Source: Acanthacorydalis orientalis
Taxonomy: Eukaryota > Arthropoda > Insecta > Megaloptera > Corydalidae
Direction of reading: 5' to 3'
DNA: 64,000 nt
Assembly (NCBI GenBank): GCA_034766995.1
Contig: CM068315.1
Coordinates: forward strand, 6,837,685 to 6,901,684
The notes beneath the pieces were generated by a model. That model ran no database searches. It saw only the letters and a list, made by a program, of their open reading frames with translations, and was not told the origin of the DNA. The translations under genes were made by a program, and so were the position numbers. Each line of letters starts with the position of its first letter. Positions within the stretch are counted from its first letter, which is position 1. Of this stretch, positions 10,994 to 23,200 are shown in pieces.

Positions 10994-11462
10994 TGGATCT
11001 CTTTTTACACGGTATTTTATTACACAATTCACAGTTAAACGTTCCTTTAAAACAATTTATTCATAGTTATACGGATTTTAACACATTTTATTTACAGTTA
11101 CACGATTTTTTAACATTTTATATTCATCTTTACATTGAGGAAACCGACAAAGATTTCGCTAAAGCGATCGATCCATTTAGGCTCTTTCAATACTCCAAAC
11201 CGAAGAAACCGACGATCAATAAAATATAGATTTTTTAAAAAAATATTATTTCGTTTCATTTTTCTCAACTAATTAGTTTTTCTTTTATGTGTTTATCAAA
11301 TAGTGTTTTTAGTGAACGCATTTCTATATTTTAAATTGCTTTTTGTATAGTTTGCATTACTTCAACACAAGTTTTATACTTTGTTGCAAATCAATTCTTG
11401 CACGACTTTTTTACACGATTTTTTTTGTATGGTACGTATTCATTATGTAAAAAGAGACCTAA
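10994..11462. mobile_element. Inverted-repeat element with iterated TTACACG-T-run motifs
   Basis: The left edge GGATCTCTTTTTACACGGTA is inverted at the right edge, TATGTAAAAAGAGACC. Within it the motif TTACACG followed by a T-run occurs near 11008, 11096 and 11412, with a TTATACGGATTTT variant near 11069. A block of higher complexity at 11135-11225 contains repeated GAAACCGACAAAG/GAAACCGACGAT phrases. It resembles a non-autonomous DNA transposon of unknown superfamily. The open frame ending at 11229 (KAIDPFRLFQYSKPKKP) runs from the TA tract into this block and is probably fortuitous. Confidence 0.5.
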
Positions 11463-12584
11463 GTGTATATATCAGTAGTCAGTTTACGAATCAAGTAGCT
11501 TCGATTAGGTTAAAAGCAAAGGGACAAGCATATTTTATCTCAAAATTAAAACAAACGTTTTTAAAAAAGACGTTGTTTTAGACATAAATTGATTATATAA
11601 TACAGTATATATATTATATATATATAACATATATACATGTATTCTGAAAGCTTCTACCAACTTTGTTTGAGTTATGTTAATTTTAATAAAAGTTAGTCAG
11701 TTCAGTCCTTTATAATTAGAACGAAAGTAGACTCAATGCTGAAAAGCAGAATATTTGGTAAGAAGAGATTAAAGTCAAAATTCAGATGATGAGTATTATT
11801 CATTAACTTTTACTAATTACACTTAAAATTAACTCATTATAGTTTAAAAATTCATACTAACTAGAATATGAGTGACAGAAAGAACTTTTTTCTAGTAAAT
11901 ATTATAAAAACTAGACTATTTTTGAAAAATTTGTATAAACATCCAAAACATATGGTTAAAATAATAATTAAATAATAATAATTAATTTTGTACATTTGTT
12001 TATGTATTAGATAGATTTCATTTACTGTAGTCAATTTTTTTCAAATTTTATTTTCGAACTCTTGGAACATTCAATATTATTCTAATGAGTTTTTAGATTT
12101 TATAGAAAATATCTTATAAAAATTAAAAAAATATATATTTTCCTATGTATATAAAAAAATACGAAAGTACATTTTTAACAGATAAAATATAATCACATGT
12201 AAAGTAATACCAACTACCTTTATAATAGGTCATTGTATACATGGAATACAAATAAATATATTCATTCATTCATGTTTTTCAATAACTTTGTGAGTTAAAC
12301 TGTTTGTCTACCGCTGAAAGTACAGAGAATAGATCAATGAATGTTTGTAATAAAGTACACTTGTTTATAACTGAATTTTCATAAAATTGAATAAAGTGTA
12401 TAAAAAATATTGATAATACTTATATAACGGAAGATTTAGAAGATGTTTTTATAAAGAAAGAAAAGGATTACATGTATTAAAATAAATATGAAATTGACTG
12501 TTCGTTTCCTGATGGAATGCGAAGTTAAAGCTTTACAGTGCAGATACATACAACAGACACACACCCATACACATACACACACAC

Positions 12585-12637
<53 letters not shown>

Positions 12638-13047
12638 AAAAATGCATATGTACAAAATAAAAATGAAATCTAAATCAAATTTATATTTCAGAAATGTAAT
12701 AGCTGTTTAAGAAATCATGTTCGTACAATTTACATCAAGTTCGGGATAAATGTTCATTAGATACATTTTCTGCCTACGCAAATTTTCATTAAATGTAATA
12801 TAATAAAGTTCTTGCCTCGTGTACATTTTTCAATAGCTTAGAAATGATTATTCTGAACACACAGTTCTCGTCGATTTGTAGTTTAAGTGACAATGCTTTT
12901 GTACGTGACACAACGAATGCGTGAAGTAGCTCGACAGGACAGTGACACTTTTTTTTGTTTTGTTACTGGATACCGGTAACATGTGCAAAATTTTGTGAAG
13001 GGATGAAATTTGTTTTGTTTTGAGAGAAAATCTATTATTCAATCAAG

Positions 13048-13049
<2 letters not shown>
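11463..13049. other. Gene-free A+T-rich stretch
   Basis: A CA run at about 12558-12585 leads into (TA)n at 12589-12635. The open frames at 11381-11581, 12488-12673 and 12848-13042 show no family resemblance. Nothing else is supportable. Confidence 0.6.

Positions 13050-13095
<46 letters not shown>
13050..13095. repeat. (TA)n tract with GT tail
   Basis: (TA)n followed by GTGTGTGTGT, lying about 85 bp beyond the 3' end of the minus-strand mariner fragment at 13182. Confidence 0.95.
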
Positions 13096-13107
<12 letters not shown>

Positions 13108-13181
13108 TAGGTCGAGTGAAATATAATTTCCGTTGTAGCATATCAATTTTATTCATCAATAAAACAACCAATAATTATAAC

Positions 13182-13502
13182 TTAATCAATTATATATTCA
13201 CCATTATTTGCAGCAACCTATTGCTATTTATTAGGTATCTCTTCGATACCTTTTGAGAAGAATTCCACTAGTTTTGATGTGAAAAAGTTGTTCACAAACT
13301 GTCGAAACTGGTTTGTATTAGAGAAATTTTTCTCCACCAAAGCATTTATCAGGGGGATTAAAAAAGATAGTAATTGATTGGTGAAAGGTCAGATAAGTAT
13401 AGCGGGTAAGGTCAAACAGACCAGCCGAACTCCAAAACGTTTTCCTGCGTTACTCTTGCTGTATGCGGTCTTGTATTGTCGCGGTGGAGAGCAATATTTC
13501 TT
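13182..13502 (-). pseudogene. mariner (DD34D) transposase, C-terminal catalytic fragment
   Basis: Read on the minus strand, conceptual translation with a few stops and one shift gives LHRDNTRPHTARVTQ, then EFGWSV, a decayed P-x-PxYLSDLSPINYYLF, then EKNFSNTNQFRQF, FFSKGIEEIPNK and finally NNGEYIID before a stop at 13182. This is the ordered C-terminal half of a mariner transposase. The D of HRDN corresponds to the second catalytic aspartate. Exactly 34 residues separate it from the position where SPDLAPSD-type proteins have the third aspartate, which here is Asn (AAT). At least four in-frame stops show it is dead. The N-terminal half and the terminal repeats are not found. Confidence 0.88.
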
Positions 13503-13519
13503 ATATTGATTTATATTTG

Positions 13520-14185
13520 ACCTGTTCGGTAACGGATCCATTATATCTTTGTTTTTCTTTTATAAGTGGTCGTATATTCGCAAAAAGTGGAAATAGTTGA
13601 ATTTCTCATATATTTTCGGCCTTTCTTTTTGGGGTGAAAGATCTAAAATCTGAAATTCTGCGCTAACATCTAAAGATAAATAAATTTCTTTTTATAAAAT
13701 AAATTTTATAAAACATCTGATAAGGGGCATACTTTAGAAATCTGATCCATTGTATTTTCAGTCAACAAACAGATTCTCTCTTAATATTTTTCGTTCTCTT
13801 TGTAATTGATTTTTCTAAAAATTTTGTTTCCCAATTGCAATAAAATTGTTCGTTTGAGAGCTTTAAGCAAAGAAGTTAACTTGACTTAAGGGTTATTTAC
13901 CTTGAAAATAAATAAATATAGTTTTATAAAAAAAATCAAATAGATAAATATATTTTTCCAGAAAAAACAAAACATACCGAAGAGTAAGTGAGTTAGCCTA
14001 TTATCAAAATAAACGAAAACAGAATTATATTTACCGACCAACTTTGCAATGTCGTTAAACGGTAGATTTTTTTATTTCTTTTTTAAGTTATTCTAGATTA
14101 TTAAAATATAAATAAAAATAAATCATAAAATCATTTTTTTTTAATTTTTTGACCTAGTCCACTGTCATAATTACCTGCACAATTA

Positions 14186-14188
<3 letters not shown>
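13520..14188. other. Gene-free stretch between mariner remnant and B3
   Basis: Up to about 13640 the sequence is of normal complexity and may still be decayed upstream transposase (GATCCGTTACCGAACAGG on the minus strand), but I cannot align it convincingly. Beyond that it is A+T-rich filler. (TA)n at 14190-14221 leads into B3. Confidence 0.45.
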
Positions 14189-14222
<34 letters not shown>

Positions 14223-14223
<1 letters not shown>

Positions 14224-14347
14224 ATTAAATTTAAGATTTCATATGAAAATATTCAAAAAAATGCAAAAATTTAAAAAATCGTGCTATTTTTTAATTTTTG
14301 CATTTTTTTTAATATTTTCATGTGGGAGCCTAAATCGAATCACCTAT
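14223..14347. mobile_element. Foldback MITE family B, copy B3 (short, near-perfect hairpin)
   Basis: Positions 14223-14281 pair almost completely with 14284-14343. For example, ATGAAAATATTCAAAAAAAT and GCAAAAATTTAAAAAAT pair with ATTTTTTAATTTTTGC and ATATTTTCATG. The outer ends (AGATTAAATTTAAGATTTC and GAGCCTAAATCGAATCACC) match B1 and B4. The open frame at 14243-14440 lies inside the hairpin and is an artefact of it. Confidence 0.8.
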
Positions 14348-14356
14348 ATTATATTT

Positions 14357-14390
14357 TCGTTATATAGGATTGAATCATCCTATATAACGA
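14357..14390. repeat. Perfect 14-bp hairpin with TGAATC loop
   Basis: TCGTTATATAGGAT (14357-14370) is exactly complementary to 14377-14390 around a 6-nt loop. It lies just outside the right end of B3, and the loop TGAATC echoes the GAATC at the MITE end. It may be a nested or rearranged terminus. Confidence 0.85.
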
Positions 14391-15566
14391 TATTAAATAA
14401 ATTGACAACCTTTTATATTCTAAATGGAATACACAAATAATAAAATATATTTTGTTCTTTATTTGGAAAATAGATACGAACTTATATATGCTATTATTAG
14501 TCTATTTTTATTACGCCTATGATTTCAAAATAGTTCGTTCGACAAGTGGATATGATTAATAAACAAACAAGTTTATTGAGAAGTATTACGTACAAACTCA
14601 TATTGCATTTTCTCAAAATATCAATATTGGTCTATAAACTTGTTATATGTGATGGCTTATTTGACTTACAAATGAATTTAACCACAATATCAGAACTATA
14701 TTGTGGCTTATATGATATTCAATTTAACTAGTTAAAAGTGTATTAATTTGGATGAAAAACATGTTCATTATTTTATAATATCTATTAATAGTCTTGAATA
14801 AATTTTTATACTTTCATAAACTTAATTGTTAATATTCGATATACAGAAATTCTATTCTGTTCAGAAAATATATGAAGACATAGCTATATTCAATTTAAAT
14901 ATACCGAGACGGCTTTGACTTATATATACGATGCTTTCTTTTTTATTCAAACAACGAATATTGTCATAACATTTTTCTGTTTGACGTCTATTGAAGAGAG
15001 TTAAATATTAAGTAAAAATAATATTCAGTTTTAGACAAGTTTGAAAAGTGATATTTAAGTTATAATACAAAGAATAAACTTTATTTTGTGACTAACTTAT
15101 TAAATAGACTTTATTTCTTTCAAATTATGTTTATTTTTCAATGTGTGTAACTTTTATGTCAGTGTATTTTTTCCATACAAACATTTGTAATGTAAATATA
15201 TTTTTCGGTATATATTAAGAAAAGAATGTGCATGAATATAAGAACTTCTATTCAACAGGTAATTTGAGAAACATTCGTTACATATTAATAATTTTGCTTA
15301 TCAATGTTGTGTTGAATGACATGAAAATATTGTTTAGATAATTATATTTTCACGAAAGACACACATACACACACATATATATATATATGTATGTATATAT
15401 GTACAATATAATGTATATATAGACAGATAAGTGTAGACATTTGTTAACTTGCTATTTTTCATGTTAATCAATATGATATTTTTCTTATAAAAACTATTTA
15501 TATTCGTGAAGATAAAAGTTCGTTTTTAAATAGAAATCATTTTAATAGATAGTAAAAATATGCACG

Positions 15567-15605
<39 letters not shown>

Positions 15606-15709
15606 CATATATATTAATTCTTATTTTTAAAATTAGATATATTTTTGTTCATATTATATCTAACAAAAGTTATTCTTAGATATTAAACGTTTCAGATAAA
15701 TTTAGATTG

Positions 15710-15747
<38 letters not shown>

Positions 15748-15748
15748 A

Positions 15749-15754
<6 letters not shown>

Positions 15755-15838
<84 letters not shown>
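15755..15838. repeat. (TA)n tract, 84 bp uninterrupted
   Basis: One of the longest perfect TA runs in the window, separated from another (TA)n run at 15711-15742 by only ~12 bp of TAAAATAAATATAC. Confidence 0.97.
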
Positions 15839-15843
<5 letters not shown>

Positions 15844-17044
15844 CATATAGTACATAGTACATCTTTTATCATTTATTTTCTTTTAGATGAACTGTGTTTA
15901 TGTAAAAGTAAATTTATTGTGAATGTATTGACTTTATTATTATAATTAAATTTATTTTATTTAATTTTTTTAAGAAATGATAGCATTGTTATTAAGTATA
16001 TTTATTGTTTGAAATAGTATTATAAGCGAAACAATATATATGTTGGTAAATAATTTATAAGGAATAATTCAAATGAACGATTTATTATAATTACTTTTTC
16101 AATGGAAATAACACATTGAGATTTTTTTTATTTATGTAAACTTTGGAGTGTGCTCAAAACGTTTCATAACTAATTATGCTTAGAATACAATGAGAGTTAA
16201 TTTTAATGTTCATTAGATAAACGAGAAACGTTAGAAAAAAATTGAACACATATCTTGAAGTGTAAAATAAGATTATAGTTCTTTTCAGAACGTGTCCGTC
16301 ATTGAATTTTAATAAAGTTCATTAAATACTTTTTAATGATGCAATTTAATCCTTTTTATTTAGACGTGAAATTAATATTTGTTGGTAACAGTCTGGAAAA
16401 ATAATTTCTTCGGAATAATTATTTTTAAAAAAATTGTTTCATAATAGTTAAGTAAAGTTACTTTTTATTTGTTGAAAAATATTAAAAATTTTTAGACTTC
16501 TATTGAAGTATTTTATTTAATTGATTTTTATTAATTCAGTAATTTATATAAAAAGTAAAATCGAGTATTATCACAATCTTCAATAATTTGATGTTTATTA
16601 ATGTTAAATACTTTAATTTTAAAAATCAGTTCGAGTTTCAGTACTTTTAAAAGACTAAAACGAAATTTTATTTATAATTTTACCTTTATTTACTTACGTC
16701 TCTAGCTTTGCAGCAAGTATTAAGTATAAATAGAGGTTGAGAAGTTTTTTTAAATATTAGATCAATAGTGTAGTGAATTTATGTTCAAACTTCTAAAGCA
16801 TAACCTGAGTAAATTTTAATCTTCCAACTGTCTGTTTTCTCTTAAAGTTAATACCACAAGACTATTTCTTTCTACATCTCTACATATTATTATTTTTTTT
16901 TAGCAAATTTATCTTTTTAATTAATTGTTTTGTAAATTATTAAGGAAAGTTTTTGCCAGTTACAATTTTTTTAAAGAATAAAAAATGAAACTATGTTTTA
17001 AATATTTTATAAAACATGTTTTTACCACGAAAAATATTTAAAAA

Positions 17045-17047
<3 letters not shown>

Positions 17048-17099
<52 letters not shown>

Positions 17100-17100
17100 A
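17048..17100. repeat. (TA)n tract
   Basis: TA run with one TATG interruption. It gives Tyr-Ile open frames on both strands. Confidence 0.95.
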
Positions 17101-17581
17101 TAGGAAGTATTTTATTTTTAATATATTTAAATATGCACACTGTCCATTTCATATTCCTAATTATATTATTTGTAAAACAATTTTTTAAAATGAAAACTCT
17201 CATTGACTTTAAATATCACTTCTGTTTCAAAACTCATCACCAATTCAATTAATACTTTGCGAGAAGATAGAGTATAAATTTTACATTTCAAACAGATGAT
17301 ATAGCGATAAGTTAACTATAATTAAATTAGAAGTGGGTTTCAAAATGACCTGAATTAATAACACACTTTTTTGAATTTTCCTTACAAATAACAGTAAGAT
17401 ACTTTGTGAATTTGTATAATAACTAGAAGAGAATTAGGAAATTATTAGAGTAAGAATATGAAATAATAAGTATTATATATAAAGAGAAACAAGGAAAGTA
17501 AATATTTAAATGCTCATATACTCTACTTATATTGCAGTAACTTTGTAGTTAGGAAATAAAGTGAAAATATTGAAACTCAAA

Positions 17582-17586
<5 letters not shown>

Positions 17587-17645
<59 letters not shown>
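17587..17645. repeat. (TA)n tract
   Basis: Perfect TA run of about 58 bp. Confidence 0.95.
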
Positions 17646-17647
<2 letters not shown>

Positions 17648-17769
17648 CTGTATTACTTAATAAACAATAATATTTATTTTAATATACATTTGATTGAACA
17701 ATTATTAATAAAATGGATTTTAAAATAGCATGTATCCAAAAATAAATGTACATTTAATATACTTATACA

Positions 17770-17772
<3 letters not shown>

Positions 17773-17831
<59 letters not shown>
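17773..17831. repeat. (TA)n tract
   Basis: Perfect TA run of about 59 bp, 130 bp after the previous one. Confidence 0.95.
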
Positions 17832-17833
<2 letters not shown>

Positions 17834-19308
17834 TTGTATAACTACGTATACAATTATTAAAGAACATGTATTCATTTTCTGTATTTAAAAAAATAGATCT
17901 AAAGATAACAATTGAGAACATTTTGAATAATTTAACAAATTGAGTACTTCAGTTAAATACAGCATACTGTTTTACTATTTAAATGAATAATAATGATTGA
18001 ACAATCTGCTATATTTAAAAAAGCGAATATTTAAAATATTAAATATTATATTGGGGTTGAATTGTACATAAATGATTTACAAACATTTGTTTATGTTAGG
18101 ATTAAAACATTGTCATGAGTAAGAGATATATTTTTATAGAATTAAAGTACTTATAGTGTTTAATTTTTATTTTCTTTATTATTTTTTTGCAAAAATGAAT
18201 ACTACTCTTATTTCTAAAAATGTATTTTTGGCACAATATAATTTGATAACAGAAATGAATTCAGTTTCATAAATGTAGTTTTCACTCATTCTACTCGTAT
18301 AAATCATAAAAAAATTCTGAAGAAAAATGATGAGCAATCAGTTATGAATATTTTTGATCAGGAAAAAACATAAAACATTTTATGTCGATATAAATTATGA
18401 TTTTAAAAAGGAATTTATTTAATTAAAATAAAAATAATAATAAAATAATGATTAATAAAGTAAAGATTCTAGTAATTAAAATTCAAATCATTTTGTCAGC
18501 TAGAGATTGCAATTAGTGAGGTATCAATTTAGAATATATTGCATTAGTTTAATAAATAGTTGAACTTTTTTTAGTATAAGAAATTAATCAATGTATATAA
18601 AAATATAATATATAATACTTTTGTTATTGAAACTGGTTATCAAATAATTATTCATATAACATTATAAAGAATTTAATTACTTTATTTCTGAAATTTGTTC
18701 AAAATTTTGTTTCTATATAGAAAATATTGTATACTCGTGTAAACAATGTTCTTACCTAATACAAACGTTTTTTATGTCTCAAAATTGCTTATTTAGGAAA
18801 ATTTCATTTGTATTATATAAAGGCGTGTACTTACAAACTTCTGATACAATTAAATATTTTATATTGAGTCAAATATATTTATAAAATATATAAAATAAAT
18901 TTTATGTATGTTTTATGGCATATAATCAACAAAAAGCCAATCCATTTAGTTTTAGTTGCATCACCTGCTCCAAACAAAAATCTTTCTTTTGTATGATGTA
19001 ACACATTTATAAAGTTACATAAACAAAGTAGGGTAATTTACCTAGTTGTTTGTATTAAAGCATATGCATAGTTATTTTGACGTCGAATATGAAACTTGTA
19101 CGAAAACTTAAGTTCTACCTAGTGAACTATTATAGTAAGCGTTATTTGAAGATAATTGAAAAGTTAACTGGTTGGATTCTTCGTAATTATTATTACAAAG
19201 GGTTGTTCTTATGACTTCAATGAAAAGTAATTAATTTTATATGTAGTGAAGTACCGTTAAAATAATGTTTTAAAATGCATGATGCTGTAGATAAGTTTTT
19301 GGTTAATA

Positions 19309-19361
<53 letters not shown>

Positions 19362-20165
19362 GTATTGAAAGAATAAAATATTATAAAATAAAAATGGTTT
19401 TTGAAAATATTTTCTCACAAATTTTTTATTTAATACAAAATTACATTTAATGTGTATTATAAACAATATTTTAACAAGATATAGATAATAGTTTTTGATA
19501 GTAGTAAAGGTGTATAGTTTTGATCATACAATTCAAGTTAGCTGTCTATAAAAGTATATATTTCCTCCAATGTCAAAATAATAATACGGAAACTCTGATA
19601 GTCTCACTGACTGCAGAAACTTTTTTTCGTAAAAAATATTGATTATTTTAAAAATTAAGCTTTAATCGATTAATAAGAGGTTATACAAGAAAAATATATT
19701 AAGCCTTATGGTAGCAACTCGTTCAAAATGTCAGGGATTATGTAAATGATTTTTATCATAATTAGCTTTTTTAGGTTTTTACAGTTAATTATAAAGTTGT
19801 TTTTTTAGCTATAAGCAACAATAGTTATTTTATGATTAAATTTCTCCGTAAGAACATAATATTTAATAAATTTAAATAAATAAATTATAGCTATAAATTT
19901 CTGTAAATAATCAACGCATTAAATAAATACTTGTGGATATGTATAAACATATGTAAAATAAATAAGTTAATTTGTTTAGAATTGAGCTATTACATTAAAG
20001 AGATTCGTTGTTTGTTTTCATACGTTGTATTTGAACGCTTTTGAAGCCATTTTGTATAAGTTGAAATGAGAAATAACCGATTTCAACTTAATTTCAATTA
20101 TTTACAAATATTTTATGAAATAAAGACGAGTTTGGTATAAGCAAATATGAATGATGGAGGGATGG

Positions 20166-20207
<42 letters not shown>

Positions 20208-21111
20208 CACTATTTAATCATTGCAAATACATCGTAAGGATTGAAACTTTATTTAAATGATTTTAAATAGATGAATATTGAGTTATTAGTAGTATTTAGT
20301 ACAGTCTTCTTTAGTTATTTCAAATTATTAGAAAAAATAAGGTTCTATTTTGTATTTTTATCATTGCAATTTTTACAGGGAGAAAATCCAATAATGGATC
20401 CGCAATAATGTACTAAACAAATATAAATGAATCCTAAATATATCAAATTATCTAAATATAAAAAAGTAGATCACGAAAGAAAATATTTTGCTAAACATTT
20501 TTCTTACATAATATATGTATTTACTGATAACTATTGAACACAGTAATTAGTGCATATGACAAAAAATTATTGATTATTTTGTAAATTATACCTCGGAAAA
20601 AGATATATGTTAACATTTTTGTAATTAATATTTGTTTAACGTGCTATATTTTTTTATATTGAACACATTGTATATAAATCGTAAAGAACTACGTTTTAAT
20701 TGTACTTTGTGTTATTGATGACGCGTATATTTTTTGCATTTATATATAATTACAGATCTACTATTCTTGTGACAAAACTAAATGGCTAATGCGGATAGTG
20801 TTATTTTAATAAATTGCATATTATTTAATAAGTTTCAATTGTATCCAATATTGTTTAGAAGTTGATTACCTATTAATGTATATTTTTATATAAAGAAGAT
20901 TTATTCTATATAATTTGTAGTTAATTACCTCTATTGAATTGCAGTTATTATTTTTTATGTACGTTAATTGTTTATCTGCTTGAAATTTTATATTACTATA
21001 AATTTATAGTAATATACTAATTTAAACGCTTTTTAAAAGTTTTTTACTTATCTGAGCAATTGTTTTTGCCATTGTAAGTTAAAGTAATAACAAATTAAAA
21101 CTTATTGGCAG

Positions 21112-21114
<3 letters not shown>

Positions 21115-21171
<57 letters not shown>

Positions 21172-21179
21172 AAGAGAGA
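21115..21179. repeat. (TA)n followed by (GA)n
   Basis: TA run to 21154, then GAGAGA to 21179, directly abutting the left end of MITE B4. Confidence 0.95.
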
Positions 21180-21384
21180 TTCAATTTAGGATTCCACATG
21201 AAAGTATTAAAAGGGGGCGTAGGGGTTAAGAAAATTCATGTTATTTTTTATTTATTAATTTAGTTCAGTTCAACACTAAAATACAATTGAACTAAAATAA
21301 TAAATGGGAGATAACATGTTTTTTTTTTAATTTGTAAGTTTTTTTTAATACTTTCGTGTGGAAACATAAGTTGAATCACCCTAT
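21178..21384. mobile_element. Foldback MITE family B, copy B4 (most complete)
   Basis: The left arm ATTCAATTTAGGATTCCACA followed by TGAAAGTATTAAAA and the right arm TTTTAATACTTTCGTGTGG AAACATAAGTTGAATCACC are inverted. Further in, AACATGTTTTTTTTTT opposes the ATTCATGTTATTTTTT side. The centre TTAGTTCAGTTCAACACTAA / AATACAATTGAACTAAAATA folds on itself. The whole ~207-bp element could form one hairpin. It is bounded by CCCTATA and TA-rich sequence, consistent with a TA target. No coding content. Confidence 0.82.
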
Positions 21385-21389
21385 ACATA

Positions 21390-21398
21390 CATACATAT

Positions 21399-21434
<36 letters not shown>

Positions 21435-22838
21435 TCGGTAAATTTTATTGAATATTATATACGAATTCATATTAAATTCGTCAATATGTCTCTTAAGATT
21501 TCATTGAAAAATATTTGAATGCTAAGGTTTTAGCTCCAGCTATTATTATATTTGAATTTAATTATTTGTATTTTAAAATATTATTATTAATATTATATCA
21601 ATGTTTAAATCTTCGTCTTAGATTATTGAATACATAATTTTAATACAGTTATACCTTGTTTAGTGAGAGGAATTCGTCGCCGAAAATGGAAGACTTAACC
21701 GAGAAAGTTCAATATGAGGTCATTATGAAATATAAATGTAATTATATTTTAGGTTAAAATTACTTAATCTCATTTCAAATATATAAAATATTTTATGTAT
21801 AATAAATCTATGAAAAGAATGAATAAAATTATTCACATAATATTGTAATTATAAATATATCTTTATATTTATAATTATAGTTATAAATATAAAGAGGAAA
21901 GAGAGGAATGAAATAGAGATAATTTTAATTTTTAAATATGATATTTATTTAATTTTAAGCCCTGGTTAATATCTCTGGTTAATAGTAAAAGAAAAGAAGG
22001 AAAATAAAAGATAGTCAAATGCTTAAAAATACAGAATAATACTAACTAGTGTTGATTAATGGCTGAATAAATGTAGTATTTAATAAAAAATGACTTTTTT
22101 TATAAATTTTAGTAGTGAATGCGTGTTAAAATGTCTGACTATTTTTGTGTATACAAGTACATTGAACCTCCGTGTAAAATTATTTGGAACAATAGAAATT
22201 GTAGCATGAGACGAAATTGAATCCACAGATATAGGTTATTCTCTTTTTGAACAAGTTGAATGTAACAATGATCAAGTAAAACGTTCTCCGTTGTTATTAT
22301 TTGACTTTACCTTTACAAAGCTTACGTCTCATATATGTGTATATATCGAATGACATTTTTAATGATCCCATGTACCTTCGTCGTATTACATCTGAATGTC
22401 TATTCTTTTAAGTATTTGTTTTTTGTCGAGCGTGTGATATTTTTAAATTACGTACAATTAGACAACCATACTTCTGTTTTCAACATCGACCGTTTAAAAA
22501 GCTTTTAATTTCCTTTTTGTGTATGTTTGAAATCTAAAAATAATTAATCACGCACATACATTTTTTCATGATTTTTGTTAACAAAATGTCTTTGTTATAC
22601 TCATTGTATGTTTTACGATCTATATTTATATATTTGTGTATGAGCGTGTGTAATAAAATACGCAAATAGAATTTTATAATATTGTAATTTGTGGAAAATT
22701 TTAATTTATGAACGCGTCTCTTGTCGATTTAAATAGAAATAAATAAAAATTAAAAACAATTGTAGAATTGATTTAAGGATATAATTGTTTCAAACCTTGA
22801 AGTTATGAGTTGAACTTGCTGAAAAAAATTTGAAATTA
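21390..22838. other. Gene-free stretch
   Basis: (TA)n at 21399-21433. At 21650-21710 CAGTTATACCTTGTTTAGTG followed by GAATTCGTCGCCGAAAATGG looks like one end of a DNA transposon, but no matching second end was found. From 22130 to 22560 sequence complexity is normal, with nothing recognisable. Confidence 0.5.
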
Positions 22839-23060
22839 GTAGGTTGCTGGGAAAATAATTATGGTTTTTATTTTCTGAATTTTCACTTTATTTTTTTCAA
22901 TGAAAGTGTCATTTCATCGTGTTCATGTTAATATCATTTTTAAGTGGATTTTTCGGTCTGTATTTTAGTAACATCGACTCGATCACTTAAAACAGCTAGC
23001 TGAGAAAAATGTATTTAAATTTGAAAGTCGTAAACCGCAATTATTTTTCTGCCAACCTAA
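22839..23060. mobile_element. mariner MITE with TA target-site duplication
   Basis: The left end GTAGGTTGCTGGGAAAATAA TTATGGTTTTTA and the right end, read inverted, TTAGGTTGGCAGAAAAATAA TTGCGGTTTACG are imperfect ~30-bp terminal inverted repeats of the mariner type (TTAGGTTGGCA...). TA dinucleotides at 22837-22838 and 23061-23062 fit the duplicated TA target. Only ~160 bp of internal sequence remain and no transposase motif is visible, so it is a non-autonomous deletion derivative. It differs from family A in its TIRs. Confidence 0.85.
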
Positions 23061-23118
23061 TAACTATTTCTAACTTCATCTTTTGAAGAACTTGCAACTA
23101 ATACTTTATTTAATAGTA

Positions 23119-23120
23119 TG

Positions 23121-23198
<78 letters not shown>
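23119..23198. repeat. (TA)n tract, 80 bp with one interruption
   Basis: TA run interrupted by a single TATACATA, 60 bp downstream of the mariner MITE. Confidence 0.96.

Positions 23199-23199
<1 letters not shown>

Positions 23200-23200
<1 letters not shown>

Larger units (their letters stand above)
14400..21110. other. Long gene-free, low-complexity stretch
   Basis: About 6.7 kb with no recognisable gene or transposon. It holds (TA)n tracts at 15369-15390, 15570-15602, 15711-15742, 15755-15838, 17048-17100, 17587-17645, 17773-17831, 19311-19352 and 20169-20204. Open frames at 14546, 16991 and 17016 (the last two opposite strands of one tract) and 19257 are TA-derived or featureless. Confidence 0.6.

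Noticed and set aside
10864..11229. 121-codon frame ending KAIDPFRLFQYSKPKKPTINKI
   Set aside because: The first part is TA repeat and the rest lies in a candidate inverted-repeat element. No family resemblance and no second copy to test the frame.
21650..21710. CAGTTATACCTTGTTTAGTG as a transposon end
   Set aside because: It looks like a DNA-transposon terminus, but I found no inverted partner within several kb.
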